Shown in pieces: positions 1 to 7,947 of a DNA stretch of 17,053 nucleotides (within the stretch, counting starts at the first letter, position 1; the number at the start of each line of letters is the position of its first letter). The position numbers were made by a program, and so were the translations under genes. The DNA comes from an uncultured Clostridium sp. (GTDB lineage Bacteria > Bacillota > Clostridia > Lachnospirales > Lachnospiraceae): assembly GCA_945946715.1 (NCBI GenBank), contig CAMEWU010000022.1, positions 1-17,053 of the forward strand. Reading direction: 5' to 3'. Below the pieces are notes generated by a model. The model saw only the letters and a list, made by a program, of their open reading frames with translations, did no database searches and had not been told where the DNA came from.

Positions 1-1
1 A

Positions 2-646
2 TTTTTAAAGCAGTATGATACCAAGATTATTGTGAATGTTTGTGGAAAATCAGTTGCTGATTATGTAGAAGTGGTGGAACGCTTAGGGGATGAGCCGGTA
101 GATATGCTGGAAATTAATGTATCCTGTCCGAATGTAAAGGAAGGGGGCATTGCTTTTGGACAAGACCCGAAAGCATTATTTGAAATCACGAAGGAAGTCA
201 AGGCAGTGGCAAAGCAGCCAATTATTATGAAGCTGAGTCCTAATGTAACAGATATTACGGAAATGGCGAAAGCAGCAGAAGCAGCCGGAGCAGACGCATC
301 GTCATTAATTAATACATTAACCGGAATGAAGATTGACATTCATAAGAGGACATTTGCTGTTGCCAATAAGACTGGTGGATTATCCGGTCCTGCAATTAAG
401 CCGGTAGCAGTTCGAATGGTATATCAGGTAGCACATGCAGTACAGATTCCAATCATCGGTATGGGAGGAATTACAACCGGTGAAGATGCCATTGAGTTCA
501 TTATGGCAGGTGCAACTGCAGTGTCTGTGGGAACTGCCAATTTCCATGATCCTATGGCATCGGTAAAAGTTGTTCAGGGTATCGAAGAATATATGAAGCG
601 TTATGGTGTAGAAGATATTAATGAGCTTCGGGGATGTGTAGAATAA
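2..646 (+). CDS. pyrD: Dihydroorotate dehydrogenase, class 1B catalytic subunit (5' truncated by window edge)
   Basis: This is the C-terminal 214 residues of a protein that begins before the window; the frame is open from base 2, so the GTG at 32 is not a start. Class 1B enzymes oxidise dihydroorotate to orotate in pyrimidine synthesis, using FMN and an electron-transfer partner (PyrK). Visible here are NVSCPNVKEGG, whose Cys (codon 125-127) sits where the catalytic base of class 1 enzymes is, the KLSPNVTDI segment, and the FMN-phosphate site GMGGITTGEDAIEFIMAGA followed by VSVGTANF near the C-terminus. The family is about 300 residues, so roughly 85-90 residues are missing upstream. The downstream kinase gene starts 48 bases later with its own strong ribosome binding site; I see no clear terminator between them. 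Other pyr genes would be expected just upstream of the window. Confidence 0.95.
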   Translation, partial: FLKQYDTKIIVNVCGKSVADYVEVVERLGDEPVDMLEINVSCPNVKEGGIAFGQDPKALFEITKEVKAVAKQPIIMKLSPNVTDITEMAKAAEAAGADASSLINTLTGMKIDIHKRTFAVANKTGGLSGPAIKPVAVRMVYQVAHAVQIPIIGMGGITTGEDAIEFIMAGATAVSVGTANFHDPMASVKVVQGIEEYMKRYGVEDINELRGCVE

Positions 647-694
647 TAAAAAACCTTTGGCAAATGCGATATATTCATTATGCGGAGGTAATTT

Positions 695-2458
695 ATGAAA
701 AGCAATAGGGAAAAAACCTTGCAAATTGTATATCATGTCACAGGGTGCTTGATGCTGTTGTTGTTTATATACATTGGATGCAATGAACATGTTCAGGTAA
801 TTCAGAAACGACAGGATACGGATTATCACGAGGTAGAAGATTATCTTTATCAGGAAATAGAAGATAAAAATACACCGGTTGGTATAAGAAAAGAGTATAG
901 ATGGGTGTTAGAAGATTCTCTGGATGGTGATACCTGTCTGGCATTTTATGTTGTACACCAGTATGTAAATGTATCCATAAACGGGGAAGAAATCTACAGT
1001 CTTATGCCGGAAAAGGAAAATCCATTGGTTAAAACCACGGGAAGTAACTGGGTGATGATTCCATTATATCCGGAAGATACAGGTAAAGAAATCTGTGTTA
1101 CAACTGTTCCTGTATATAAGAATTATCAAAATAGGGCAATAGAATTCTTGATTGGTTCCCGTTTGGGTATATATTTAAATCGATTAGAAAGTGATTTGCC
1201 ACAGCTCATTTTAGGAAGTATGGCAGTTCTGGTTGGTATTGTCTTTATGGGGATTGCATTTAATAATTTTAGAAAGAAACGTCAGGGAGACAGTTTGGCT
1301 GCACTTGGAGCGTTTTCTTTCATGTTAGGAATGTGGCGGTTGACAGATACCCGCTCTACACCTCTTTTAATGCCTAATCAGCCAATATTATTGTTTTATA
1401 TTTCGATTGCTATGTTAATGCTTGGAATGATTCCACTGATTCAGTCTATGAAAAATCGGTTCCGAAAGGAAGGCAGACTGGTTTTTGATATTTGTTGTAT
1501 GATAGCAACTGCCGTTTGCCTGGTACAACTTGGATTACAGGTATTAGGAGTAGCAGATTTTCGAGAAAGCCTGACAGTTACCCATGGCATGCTATTGATA
1601 AGTATATTAGTAATCATTACAATTATCATATATGAGAAGATAAGATATAATTCAAAGGATAAATCTCATACCGGACGCAGGTTTTCAATTATTTGTGCAG
1701 TAGGTGTGGCAGCAGATATTATTGCCTATTACATAAAAGGAAATTCGTCCGGATTAATATTTACGTTATTAGCCTTTTTAATTTATGTCATCGTAACCGG
1801 TATTTCTATATTGATGGATTATCGGGAGCAGGAACAGAAATTAAAGGAACAGGAGGAAGAACTGGCATCTGCCCGTATATCGATTCTTCTTAGCCAGATA
1901 CAGCCTCATTTTCTGTTTAATAGCTTAACTGTAATTAAGTATCTTTGTAAAAAGAATCCAGAGGAAGCAGTGGAGGCCTTGGAGCATTTTGCAGGATACT
2001 TAAGGGGGAGTATGACGTCATTGGCTGATAAGAAGCTCATACTATTTAATAATGAATTGGAGCATGTGAAGAATTATCTCTATATGGAACAAAAACGATT
2101 TGGAGAACGGTTGCAAGTGGTTTTTGATATTCAGGAGGATAGCTTTCTGATTCCGGCATTAACGGTACAACCGATGGTAGAAAATGCAGTGCGGCATGGA
2201 ATCTGTAAAAAAGCAGAAGGCGGTTGTGTTACGATTGCATCATATTCTGATTCTAACAGTTGGATTGTTGAAATTATTGATAATGGAACAGGGTTTCATA
2301 CGGAAGACTTAGAACAATTGGATGATTCCCATGTGGGTATTGCAAATGTAAAGCGCAGGCTGGAAATGATGAATGGAGGAAGCATAGAAATTAATAGTGT
2401 GATGGGAGAAGGAACGACTGTAAAGATAATAATTCCCATGAATTATCATTCGGCATAA
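695..2458 (+). CDS. Membrane sensor histidine kinase, LytS/YehU-like His_kinase family, 7TM type
   Basis: A 587-residue sensor kinase. Order of parts: a first hydrophobic helix (about residues 9-26), an extracytoplasmic region of about 140 residues, seven hydrophobic segments (about 168-375), a charged coiled-coil linker (about 376-395), then the kinase core. The core has the His_kinase motif QPHFLFNSL with the phospho-accepting His at 405, a VENAVRHG N box with Asn497, the ATP-lid DNGTGF with Asp529, and GIANVKRRLEMMNGG near the C-terminus. This layout resembles 7TMR-DISM receptors attached to LytS-class kinases, whose partners are normally LytTR or AraC-type response regulators. No such regulator is encoded next to it: upstream is pyrD and downstream a dGTPase-like gene. 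The start at 695 is fixed by GGAGG at 684-688. The ligand cannot be told from sequence. Confidence 0.93.
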   Translation: MKSNREKTLQIVYHVTGCLMLLLFIYIGCNEHVQVIQKRQDTDYHEVEDYLYQEIEDKNTPVGIRKEYRWVLEDSLDGDTCLAFYVVHQYVNVSINGEEIYSLMPEKENPLVKTTGSNWVMIPLYPEDTGKEICVTTVPVYKNYQNRAIEFLIGSRLGIYLNRLESDLPQLILGSMAVLVGIVFMGIAFNNFRKKRQGDSLAALGAFSFMLGMWRLTDTRSTPLLMPNQPILLFYISIAMLMLGMIPLIQSMKNRFRKEGRLVFDICCMIATAVCLVQLGLQVLGVADFRESLTVTHGMLLISILVIITIIIYEKIRYNSKDKSHTGRRFSIICAVGVAADIIAYYIKGNSSGLIFTLLAFLIYVIVTGISILMDYREQEQKLKEQEEELASARISILLSQIQPHFLFNSLTVIKYLCKKNPEEAVEALEHFAGYLRGSMTSLADKKLILFNNELEHVKNYLYMEQKRFGERLQVVFDIQEDSFLIPALTVQPMVENAVRHGICKKAEGGCVTIASYSDSNSWIVEIIDNGTGFHTEDLEQLDDSHVGIANVKRRLEMMNGGSIEINSVMGEGTTVKIIIPMNYHSA

Positions 2459-2500
2459 AATAGAACAGAAAGCAGGAGTACTATAATAGGGAGGACGCAT

Positions 2501-3712
2501 ATGTCTAAATACCATAATCTGTCAGAAGAAGTTCAGAAGAAAATCATGGAAGACCGGAAGAATCATGTGGTTAATCCTTATGCCTTTCGGGATGAAGATA
2601 TACTGCGGCGGGATATGAGTCATGATAAAGCCAACCTCTGGCGCCCGGCATTTGTACGGGATACGGAAAAAATCATGCATATCCCATACTACAATCGATA
2701 TGCAGATAAAACTCAGGTGTTTTCTTTATATAAAAATGATGATATATCCAGACGTTCCCAGCATGTGCAGTTAGTTTCACGAATCGCACGAAATATAGGT
2801 AGTTTGTTAGGGCTGAATATAGATTTGATTGAAGCTATTTCCTTGGGACATGATATTGGACATACTCCTTTCGGTCATGCAGGAGAACGGATTTTGAATG
2901 ATTTATATCATGGAGAAACCGGAAGATATTTTAATCATAATATTCAAAGTGCAAGGGTGTTGGATCAGATATTTCCATTAAATCTCAGTTTGCAGACGTT
3001 AGATGGTATCATTTGTCACAATGGGGAAATGGAGATGCAGAGGTATGAGCCAAAGCCATATGCGACTTTTTCTGTTTTTGATGAAAAGATAGAAGCATGT
3101 TATCAAAATCAGGATGCGAATAAAAAACTGATACCTGCAACCTTAGAAGCCTGTGTTATGCGTGTGTCAGATATTATTGCCTACCTGGGTAAAGACAGGC
3201 AGGATGCCATGAAATTAAATCTGTTCGATAAAGAACCTAATTTTACAGTTGGGAAAATCGGCAGTACCAATGCGGAAATTATTAATAACATGATTGTAAA
3301 CATTGTAGAGAATAGTTATAGAAAACCATATTTGAAAATGGATGCAGACTATTTTAATGCCTTCTCTCAGGGTAAAAAGGAAAACTATAAGTTAATATAT
3401 GGAAGTGAAACCGTAGATAAGATATACAAAGAACAGATAAATCCGATGTTTGAAGCAATTTATTACAAGTTGCTTCAGGATGCAAAAAACAAGGATAAGA
3501 ATTCGATTCTCTATCGGCATCATATCGATTATATTGGTCAGTTGACTCATTATTATCGTAATAAGGAGCAAATGCCATATGAAGAATCTGCTCCTAACGA
3601 TATTGTAGTAGATTATTTGGCAAGTATGACAGATGACTATTTTGTGGATTTATATAAGGAATTGTTCCCTGATGGGAAATATGAAGTAAAGTACATAGGA
3701 TACTTTGAATAG
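2501..3712 (+). CDS. HD-domain dGTP triphosphohydrolase family protein
   Basis: A 403-residue HD-domain protein of the deoxyguanosinetriphosphate triphosphohydrolase (Dgt-like) family, which cleaves dNTPs to nucleosides and tripolyphosphate in the cytoplasm. Metal-binding residues of the HD fold are visible: His88 in RRSQHVQLVSR, His117-Asp118 in LGHDIGHTPFGHAGE (with His121 and His126 following), and an ICHNGE segment after that. The N-terminal DKANLWRPAFVRDTEKIMH resembles the region before the HD domain in this family, where RDxxRI/xH is usual. The C-terminal half is helical and acidic without a second recognisable domain. The start at 2501 follows a GGGAGG box. It lies 42 bases after the kinase gene, so the two may share a transcript. 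The preferred dNTP is not readable from the sequence, and whether the role is dNTP-pool control or something else is open. Confidence 0.88.
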   Translation: MSKYHNLSEEVQKKIMEDRKNHVVNPYAFRDEDILRRDMSHDKANLWRPAFVRDTEKIMHIPYYNRYADKTQVFSLYKNDDISRRSQHVQLVSRIARNIGSLLGLNIDLIEAISLGHDIGHTPFGHAGERILNDLYHGETGRYFNHNIQSARVLDQIFPLNLSLQTLDGIICHNGEMEMQRYEPKPYATFSVFDEKIEACYQNQDANKKLIPATLEACVMRVSDIIAYLGKDRQDAMKLNLFDKEPNFTVGKIGSTNAEIINNMIVNIVENSYRKPYLKMDADYFNAFSQGKKENYKLIYGSETVDKIYKEQINPMFEAIYYKLLQDAKNKDKNSILYRHHIDYIGQLTHYYRNKEQMPYEESAPNDIVVDYLASMTDDYFVDLYKELFPDGKYEVKYIGYFE

Positions 3713-3731
3713 ATATCCCAATTTTAAACGG

Positions 3732-4244
3732 TTATTTGCAAATACCAAGATGTAACGGATGATAGGTGAATATCCAAAAAGCTATAACTTGGAAAATCAC
3801 GATTGCAATAAGCAGATAAAATTTTTTGCGGTACCTTCGTGCTCCTGTTGTTTTTGCTATATGAAGCATTAATATGGCAGACAGAAGTAAGGATATATAA
3901 TAGGTACTGATATCTAACCATGATTTGCTAAAACCAAGGATTCCTTTATAGGTGTAATATAACACGGGAATCAACCAGGTGGCTGTCATGGTTCCTACCA
4001 GAAGAGCATGGTTATAGCCCGATGTTGGCTCGGATTTATCATACATAAAAGGAGTGATAAAAAGCATAGGAAAAAAGGCTAGTTTCATATGCTCCCAAGT
4101 GGATTCGTTTATCGGAAAAAAGAATCCAAGGAATGAATTTTGCCCGGTCCAGTCATAGACAAAATGGGATATGGTACCTAGCACAGCTACAATACAGATA
4201 CCGATTATGAGGTTGTTTCTATATTTGACAAATACTATATTCAT
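3732..4244 (-). CDS. DUF6512-like small integral membrane protein
   Basis: A 170-residue hydrophobic protein with about five membrane helices (approximate residues 12-30, 51-68, 84-97, 109-128, 140-158). The segment FFFPINESTWEHMKLAFFP near residues 41-60 matches what I recall as the signature of the DUF6512 family (P-x-NES-x-WEH-x-KL). No biochemical function is known to me for that family. The start at 4244 (reverse strand) is preceded by an AAAGGA box at 4253-4258. The gene is convergent with the dGTPase gene (19 bases between stop codons) and divergent from the aminotransferase gene, so it forms a single-gene unit. No catalytic motif is visible beyond the conserved Asn, Glu, Trp and His of the signature. 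Being a membrane protein is certain; the family name is probable. Confidence 0.82.
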   Translation of the reverse strand: MNIVFVKYRNNLIIGICIVAVLGTISHFVYDWTGQNSFLGFFFPINESTWEHMKLAFFPMLFITPFMYDKSEPTSGYNHALLVGTMTATWLIPVLYYTYKGILGFSKSWLDISTYYISLLLSAILMLHIAKTTGARRYRKKFYLLIAIVIFQVIAFWIFTYHPLHLGICK

Positions 4245-4308
4245 ATAAAAAATCCTTTATATAATAATATATAGTATGCACTGAATTTCAAAAAATAATC
4301 TGGTTGTT

Positions 4309-4337
4309 TTGCATTTCCATATAAGCACTGCTATAAT
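4309..4337 (+). promoter_or_regulatory. Sigma-A-like promoter of the aminotransferase/iorAB cluster
   Basis: TTGCAT (4309-4314) and TATAAT (4332-4337) are separated by 17 bases, close to the sigma-A consensus. The predicted RNA start near 4344 leaves a leader of about 60 bases before the ATG at 4406. The leader is AT-rich and I see no terminator-antiterminator pair or riboswitch-like fold in it. The divergent DUF6512-like gene must start transcription in the same 161-base gap, but its promoter elements are less clear. Confidence 0.72.
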
Positions 4338-4405
4338 GAATTTGTTTTTAGAAATAAAAGAAAATTTGTTATGGCAGTTTTTTTTATACGAGTAGGAGAA
4401 AAAAT

Positions 4406-5563
4406 ATGAAACCATTATCCAATCGAACCGGTACATTTAGTGATTCTGTTATCCGCCGCATGACAAGAATTTCCGATGAATGCGGAGCCATTAATCTATC
4501 CCAGGGATTTCCGGATTTTGACCCACCACAGGTTCTGACAGAGCGTTTGGCACAAGTGGCAAAAGAAGGACCTCACCAGTATGCAGTCACATGGGGAGCG
4601 CAGAATTTCAGGGAAGCAGTGGCAAGGAAACAGGAGCATTTTTCCGGCATGCCAATCAATCCCAACGAAGAGATTGTGGTGACCTGCGGAAGTACGGAAG
4701 CCATGATGGCAGCTATGATGTCTGTGGTGAATCCCGGTGACAAGGTAATTGTGTTTTCTCCTTTTTATGAGAATTATGGAGCAGATGCAATTTTGTCAGG
4801 AGCAGCACCTATTTATGTGCCACTAGTGCCACTGGAATTTCAGTTTGATTCGGAGGTGTTAGAGGAGGCATTCAGACAGGGAGCTAAGGCGTTAATATTG
4901 TGTAATCCGTCCAACCCTTCCGGTAAGGTATTTACAAGAGAAGAATTGCAGTTGATTGCTGAACTGGCAATTCGGTATGATGCCTATATCATTACGGATG
5001 AAGTATATGAACACATTATATACGAACCGAATCGGCATACCTATCTGGCAACACTGCCGGGGATGAGGGAACGTACGATTATGTGTAATTCCTTATCCAA
5101 GACCTATTCTATTACCGGCTGGCGGTTGGGATATGTAATTGCCAGTCCTGAAATTATTGACCGGGTAAGAAAGGTACATGATTTCTTAACAGTGGGAGCA
5201 GCAGCTCCGTTAATGGAAGCAGCAGTAGCAGGCTTGGAACTGCCGGATACCTATTATGAGGAATTGGCGGCACATTATGCACATATGAAGGAAGTCTTTA
5301 CCGGTGGATTGCGTCATATGGGTATGGAATTTACGGACCCTCAGGGAGCTTACTTTGTTTTAGTGAATATTGAACCTTATCGAAGGGCAGGAGAGAGTGA
5401 TTATGATTTCTGTGTCCGGATGGTACAGGAGGTTGGAGTGGCAGCCGTACCGGGTTCCAGCTTTTTCAGGGAAGATGTAAATTGCTATATGCGGTTGCAT
5501 TTTGCTAAGTGTGATGAAGTATTATATGAAGCCTTGAACAGGTTGGAACGACTGAAAGGATAA
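4406..5563 (+). CDS. Pyridoxal-phosphate aminotransferase, class I/II (aromatic-type candidate)
   Basis: A 385-residue fold-type I aminotransferase. Visible are the N-terminal NLSQGFPDFDPP substrate segment, the cofactor-binding NPSNPSGKVFTREEL, the DEVYEHIIYE motif with its conserved Asp and Tyr, the Schiff-base Lys232 in SLSKTYSITGWRLGY, and a C-terminal MRLHFAK with Arg363, the expected carboxylate-binding arginine. Length is normal for subgroup I. The start at 4406 has AGGAG at 4394-4398. Family members act on aspartate, aromatic or other amino acids and sequence alone does not decide which; its position as first gene of a cluster with iorAB and a phenylacetate-CoA ligase suggests transamination of phenylalanine, tyrosine and tryptophan to their 2-oxoacids. 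That substrate assignment is inference; the enzyme class is not in doubt. Confidence 0.92.
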   Translation: MKPLSNRTGTFSDSVIRRMTRISDECGAINLSQGFPDFDPPQVLTERLAQVAKEGPHQYAVTWGAQNFREAVARKQEHFSGMPINPNEEIVVTCGSTEAMMAAMMSVVNPGDKVIVFSPFYENYGADAILSGAAPIYVPLVPLEFQFDSEVLEEAFRQGAKALILCNPSNPSGKVFTREELQLIAELAIRYDAYIITDEVYEHIIYEPNRHTYLATLPGMRERTIMCNSLSKTYSITGWRLGYVIASPEIIDRVRKVHDFLTVGAAAPLMEAAVAGLELPDTYYEELAAHYAHMKEVFTGGLRHMGMEFTDPQGAYFVLVNIEPYRRAGESDYDFCVRMVQEVGVAAVPGSSFFREDVNCYMRLHFAKCDEVLYEALNRLERLKG

Positions 5564-5619
5564 ATAGTAAGTTTTATATACAAAAGTACATATTGTGATT
5601 TGTGAAATCAGGTGTTAAA

Positions 5620-5647
5620 CTGACAACAGTAGTGTTTAGTATATGAT
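5620..5647 (+). promoter_or_regulatory. Possible internal promoter before the aldolase-like gene
   Basis: CTGACA (5620-5625) and TATGAT (5642-5647) with a 16-base spacer form a plausible but imperfect sigma-A promoter in the 112-base gap after the aminotransferase gene. The same stretch holds a short interrupted inverted repeat (TAAAC at 5616-5620 against GTTTA at 5634-5638) that could be chance. If real, the aldolase remnant and iorAB could be transcribed separately from the aminotransferase. Confidence 0.35.
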
Positions 5648-5675
5648 TTTTGATATATGAAAGTGAGGAAATACA

Positions 5676-6065
5676 ATGAAATTCTTTATCGACACAGCAA
5701 ATGTAGAAGATATTCGAAAAGCCAATGAAATGGGCATAATCTGTGGTGTTACTACCAATCCTTCTCTAATTGCAAAGACAGGAAGAGATTTTAAGGAAGT
5801 AATTAAGGAAATTACTACCATTGTGGATGGTTCCATCAGTGGTGAAGTAAAAGCAACAACAGTTGATGCAGAAGGCATGATTCAAGAAGGAAGAGAAATT
5901 GCAGCATCTGTGCGGAATCCAATTCATGTACTGGATTGTGCGTTGGCAGGGGCTAATATTGCAACGGTACCATATTCTGTTATCATGCAGATGATAAAAC
6001 ATCCTTTAACAGATCAGGGAATTGCAAAGTTTCAGGCAGATTACAAAGTAGTTTTTGGTGAGTAG
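5676..6065 (+). pseudogene. Fructose-6-phosphate aldolase/transaldolase-like gene with in-frame central deletion
   Basis: Only 129 residues are encoded, against about 214-220 for the FSA/TalC-type transaldolase family. The first about 76 residues match the family start: Asp6 in FFIDTA, GVTTNPS with Asn28, then ISGEV and TTVDAEGMI. The sequence then passes straight from REIA (residues 73-76) into ASVRNPIHVL, a segment that lies near residue 165 in full-length relatives, and continues to a normal C-terminus (IATVPYSVIMQMIKHPLT and the GIAKFQADY tail). The roughly 88 missing residues include the strand carrying the Schiff-base lysine (Lys85 in E. coli FsaA), so aldolase activity through the usual mechanism is not possible and the barrel cannot close. 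Frame, start and stop are intact. A good GAGG box (5663-5668 region) precedes the ATG, and iorA follows 31 bases later. It may be a recent pseudogene, a repurposed fragment, or an assembly error. Confidence 0.85.
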
Positions 6066-6096
6066 ATAATAATTAATTAGAACAGGAGCGAGTGAT

Positions 6097-7947
6097 TTGA
6101 TACAAAAATTCTTAATGGGCAATGAGGCAATTGCCTTAGGTGCCATACATGCAGGTGTAAATGTAGTTGCAGGATATCCGGGAACTCCTTCCACAGAGGT
6201 ATTAGAAACCGTTGCAAAGGAAAATGACGGTAGTATCTATGTGGAATGGTCGGTCAATGAAAAAGCTGCTTTAGAGGTGGCGGCAGGAGCTGCATATGCA
6301 GGAGCGAGAACATTAGTAACCATGAAACAGGTTGGCTTAAATGTGGCTTCCGACCCATTAATGAGTCTGGCATATGTAGGAGTAAAAGGTGGAATGGTTA
6401 TTTTAAGTGCGGATGATCCGGGACCGATTTCTTCCCAGACAGAACAGGACACCAGACATTTTGCACAGTTTGCCAAACTTCCGGTATTCGACCCTTCCTC
6501 ACCGGAGGAAGCCTATGAAATGATAATAGATGCCTTTGAATGTTCGGAAAAGTGGGGGACACCGGTATTGTTCCGTCCAACCACCCGTGTTTGTCATGGC
6601 TGTGCTTCCATACCGGTTCGTGAAACCTATGAAAAGCATCCGGTAGAAGGATTTGAAAAGGATACTATGCGGTGGGTGATTTTTCCTCGTACCTCTTTCC
6701 TGAATCATGAAAGAATAGAAAAGCGAAATCCACAGATGGGAGAAGAGTTTTCTTCCTATCGATTTAATACAATCACAACCGGTGGAACCGGCAATTGTCA
6801 CAAGGGTATCTGTACTTCCGGTATCAGTTATGCATATACCTGTGATGCTTTGGATTGTGATACCAAGGAGGCATATAAGTTGCTGAAAATTGCAACTGCC
6901 CACCCATTTCCTGAGAAATTAGCATTGGAATTCTTAGAAGGCTTGGATGAGGTTCTTTGTATCGAAGAACTGGATCCGGTATTAGAAAAAGAATTGACAT
7001 ACATATGTGGAAAGCACCATTTGAAGGTTACCATTCATGGAAAATTAGATGGTTGTATACAACCGGCAGGAGAAAACAGTGTAGAATCAGTAAAAGTAGC
7101 ATTAAAGCCATTTTTAGGCTTACAATGGGAAGAAGTAACTTACCAACAGCCACCGGAGCTTCCGGTACGTCCCCCTGTGTTATGTGCCGGTTGTCCTCAC
7201 CGGGCTTCCTTCTATGCAGTGAAGCAGGCAATGAAAGGACAGAAGGCAGTATTCAGCGGTGATATTGGTTGTTATACCCTGGGAAATGCGGCTCCACTGG
7301 ATATGGTAGATACCTGCCTTTGTATGGGGGCAGATGTAACCATGGCACAGGGATTGCATCGGGCAGAGCCGGATGCAGTTAATTTCTCATTTATCGGAGA
7401 TTCCACTTTCTTTGCATCGGGAATTACCGGAGTTGTCAATGCCGTTTACAATGAGACCGATATTGTATTGATTGTACTGGATAATTCCACTACAGCAATG
7501 ACCGGACATCAGCCACATCCGGGAACCGGTGTCCGCATGATGGAATTTGCAAAAAATGCAGGAACGATTTCAAAACCGGAGGATATTTGTAATCGGGTAA
7601 GTATCGAAAAGATATTGCAGGCAATTGGATTAACTTCCGTAGAAACCGTTGATCCATTAAATCTTGCAGAAGCAGTGGAAGCGGTGAAACGGGCAAGTAA
7701 GCTTTCGGGCGTAAAGGCAATTATCTTCAAGTCGCCGTGTATTGCTGTGACGAAACATCAAACCCGCTATCAGATTGCGGATGCCTGCATTAATTGTAAG
7801 AAATGTATTCGGGAATTAGGCTGCCCGGCCATTGTTTTGGAAGATGGAAAGCCAACCATAGAAAAGAGTCTTTGTACCGGCTGCTCCCTTTGTACACAGG
7901 TATGTCCGTGTGGAGCTATTGTCAGAGAGGAGGCAGACCATGAATAA
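6097..7947 (+). CDS. iorA: Indolepyruvate ferredoxin oxidoreductase, alpha subunit
   Basis: A 616-residue subunit of the enzyme that decarboxylates aryl-pyruvates (indole-, phenyl-, hydroxyphenyl-pyruvate) with coenzyme A to aryl-acetyl-CoA, passing electrons to ferredoxin. The N-terminal pyrimidine-binding domain begins GNEAIALGAIHAGV and VAGYPGTPSTEV. The diphosphate-binding domain has CAGCPHR, GDIGCYTLG, GDST at 434-437 and LDNSTTAMTG with Asp462-Asn463. The C-terminus carries two iron-sulfur motifs: C564-x2-C-x2-C-x5-C576-P and C593-x2-C-x2-C-x3-C603-P. The start is TTG at 6097, chosen because GGAG (6085-6088) sits 8 bases before it and the family begins a few residues before GNEAIA; the alternative ATG at 6115 would cut conserved sequence and is badly spaced. 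The stop overlaps iorB by 8 bases. Confidence 0.96.
   Translation: MIQKFLMGNEAIALGAIHAGVNVVAGYPGTPSTEVLETVAKENDGSIYVEWSVNEKAALEVAAGAAYAGARTLVTMKQVGLNVASDPLMSLAYVGVKGGMVILSADDPGPISSQTEQDTRHFAQFAKLPVFDPSSPEEAYEMIIDAFECSEKWGTPVLFRPTTRVCHGCASIPVRETYEKHPVEGFEKDTMRWVIFPRTSFLNHERIEKRNPQMGEEFSSYRFNTITTGGTGNCHKGICTSGISYAYTCDALDCDTKEAYKLLKIATAHPFPEKLALEFLEGLDEVLCIEELDPVLEKELTYICGKHHLKVTIHGKLDGCIQPAGENSVESVKVALKPFLGLQWEEVTYQQPPELPVRPPVLCAGCPHRASFYAVKQAMKGQKAVFSGDIGCYTLGNAAPLDMVDTCLCMGADVTMAQGLHRAEPDAVNFSFIGDSTFFASGITGVVNAVYNETDIVLIVLDNSTTAMTGHQPHPGTGVRMMEFAKNAGTISKPEDICNRVSIEKILQAIGLTSVETVDPLNLAEAVEAVKRASKLSGVKAIIFKSPCIAVTKHQTRYQIADACINCKKCIRELGCPAIVLEDGKPTIEKSLCTGCSLCTQVCPCGAIVREEADHE

Noticed and set aside
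4338..4405. Possible riboswitch or T-box leader before the aminotransferase gene
   Set aside because: The leader is only about 60 bases, AT-rich, with no stable stem, no T-box sequence and no terminator.
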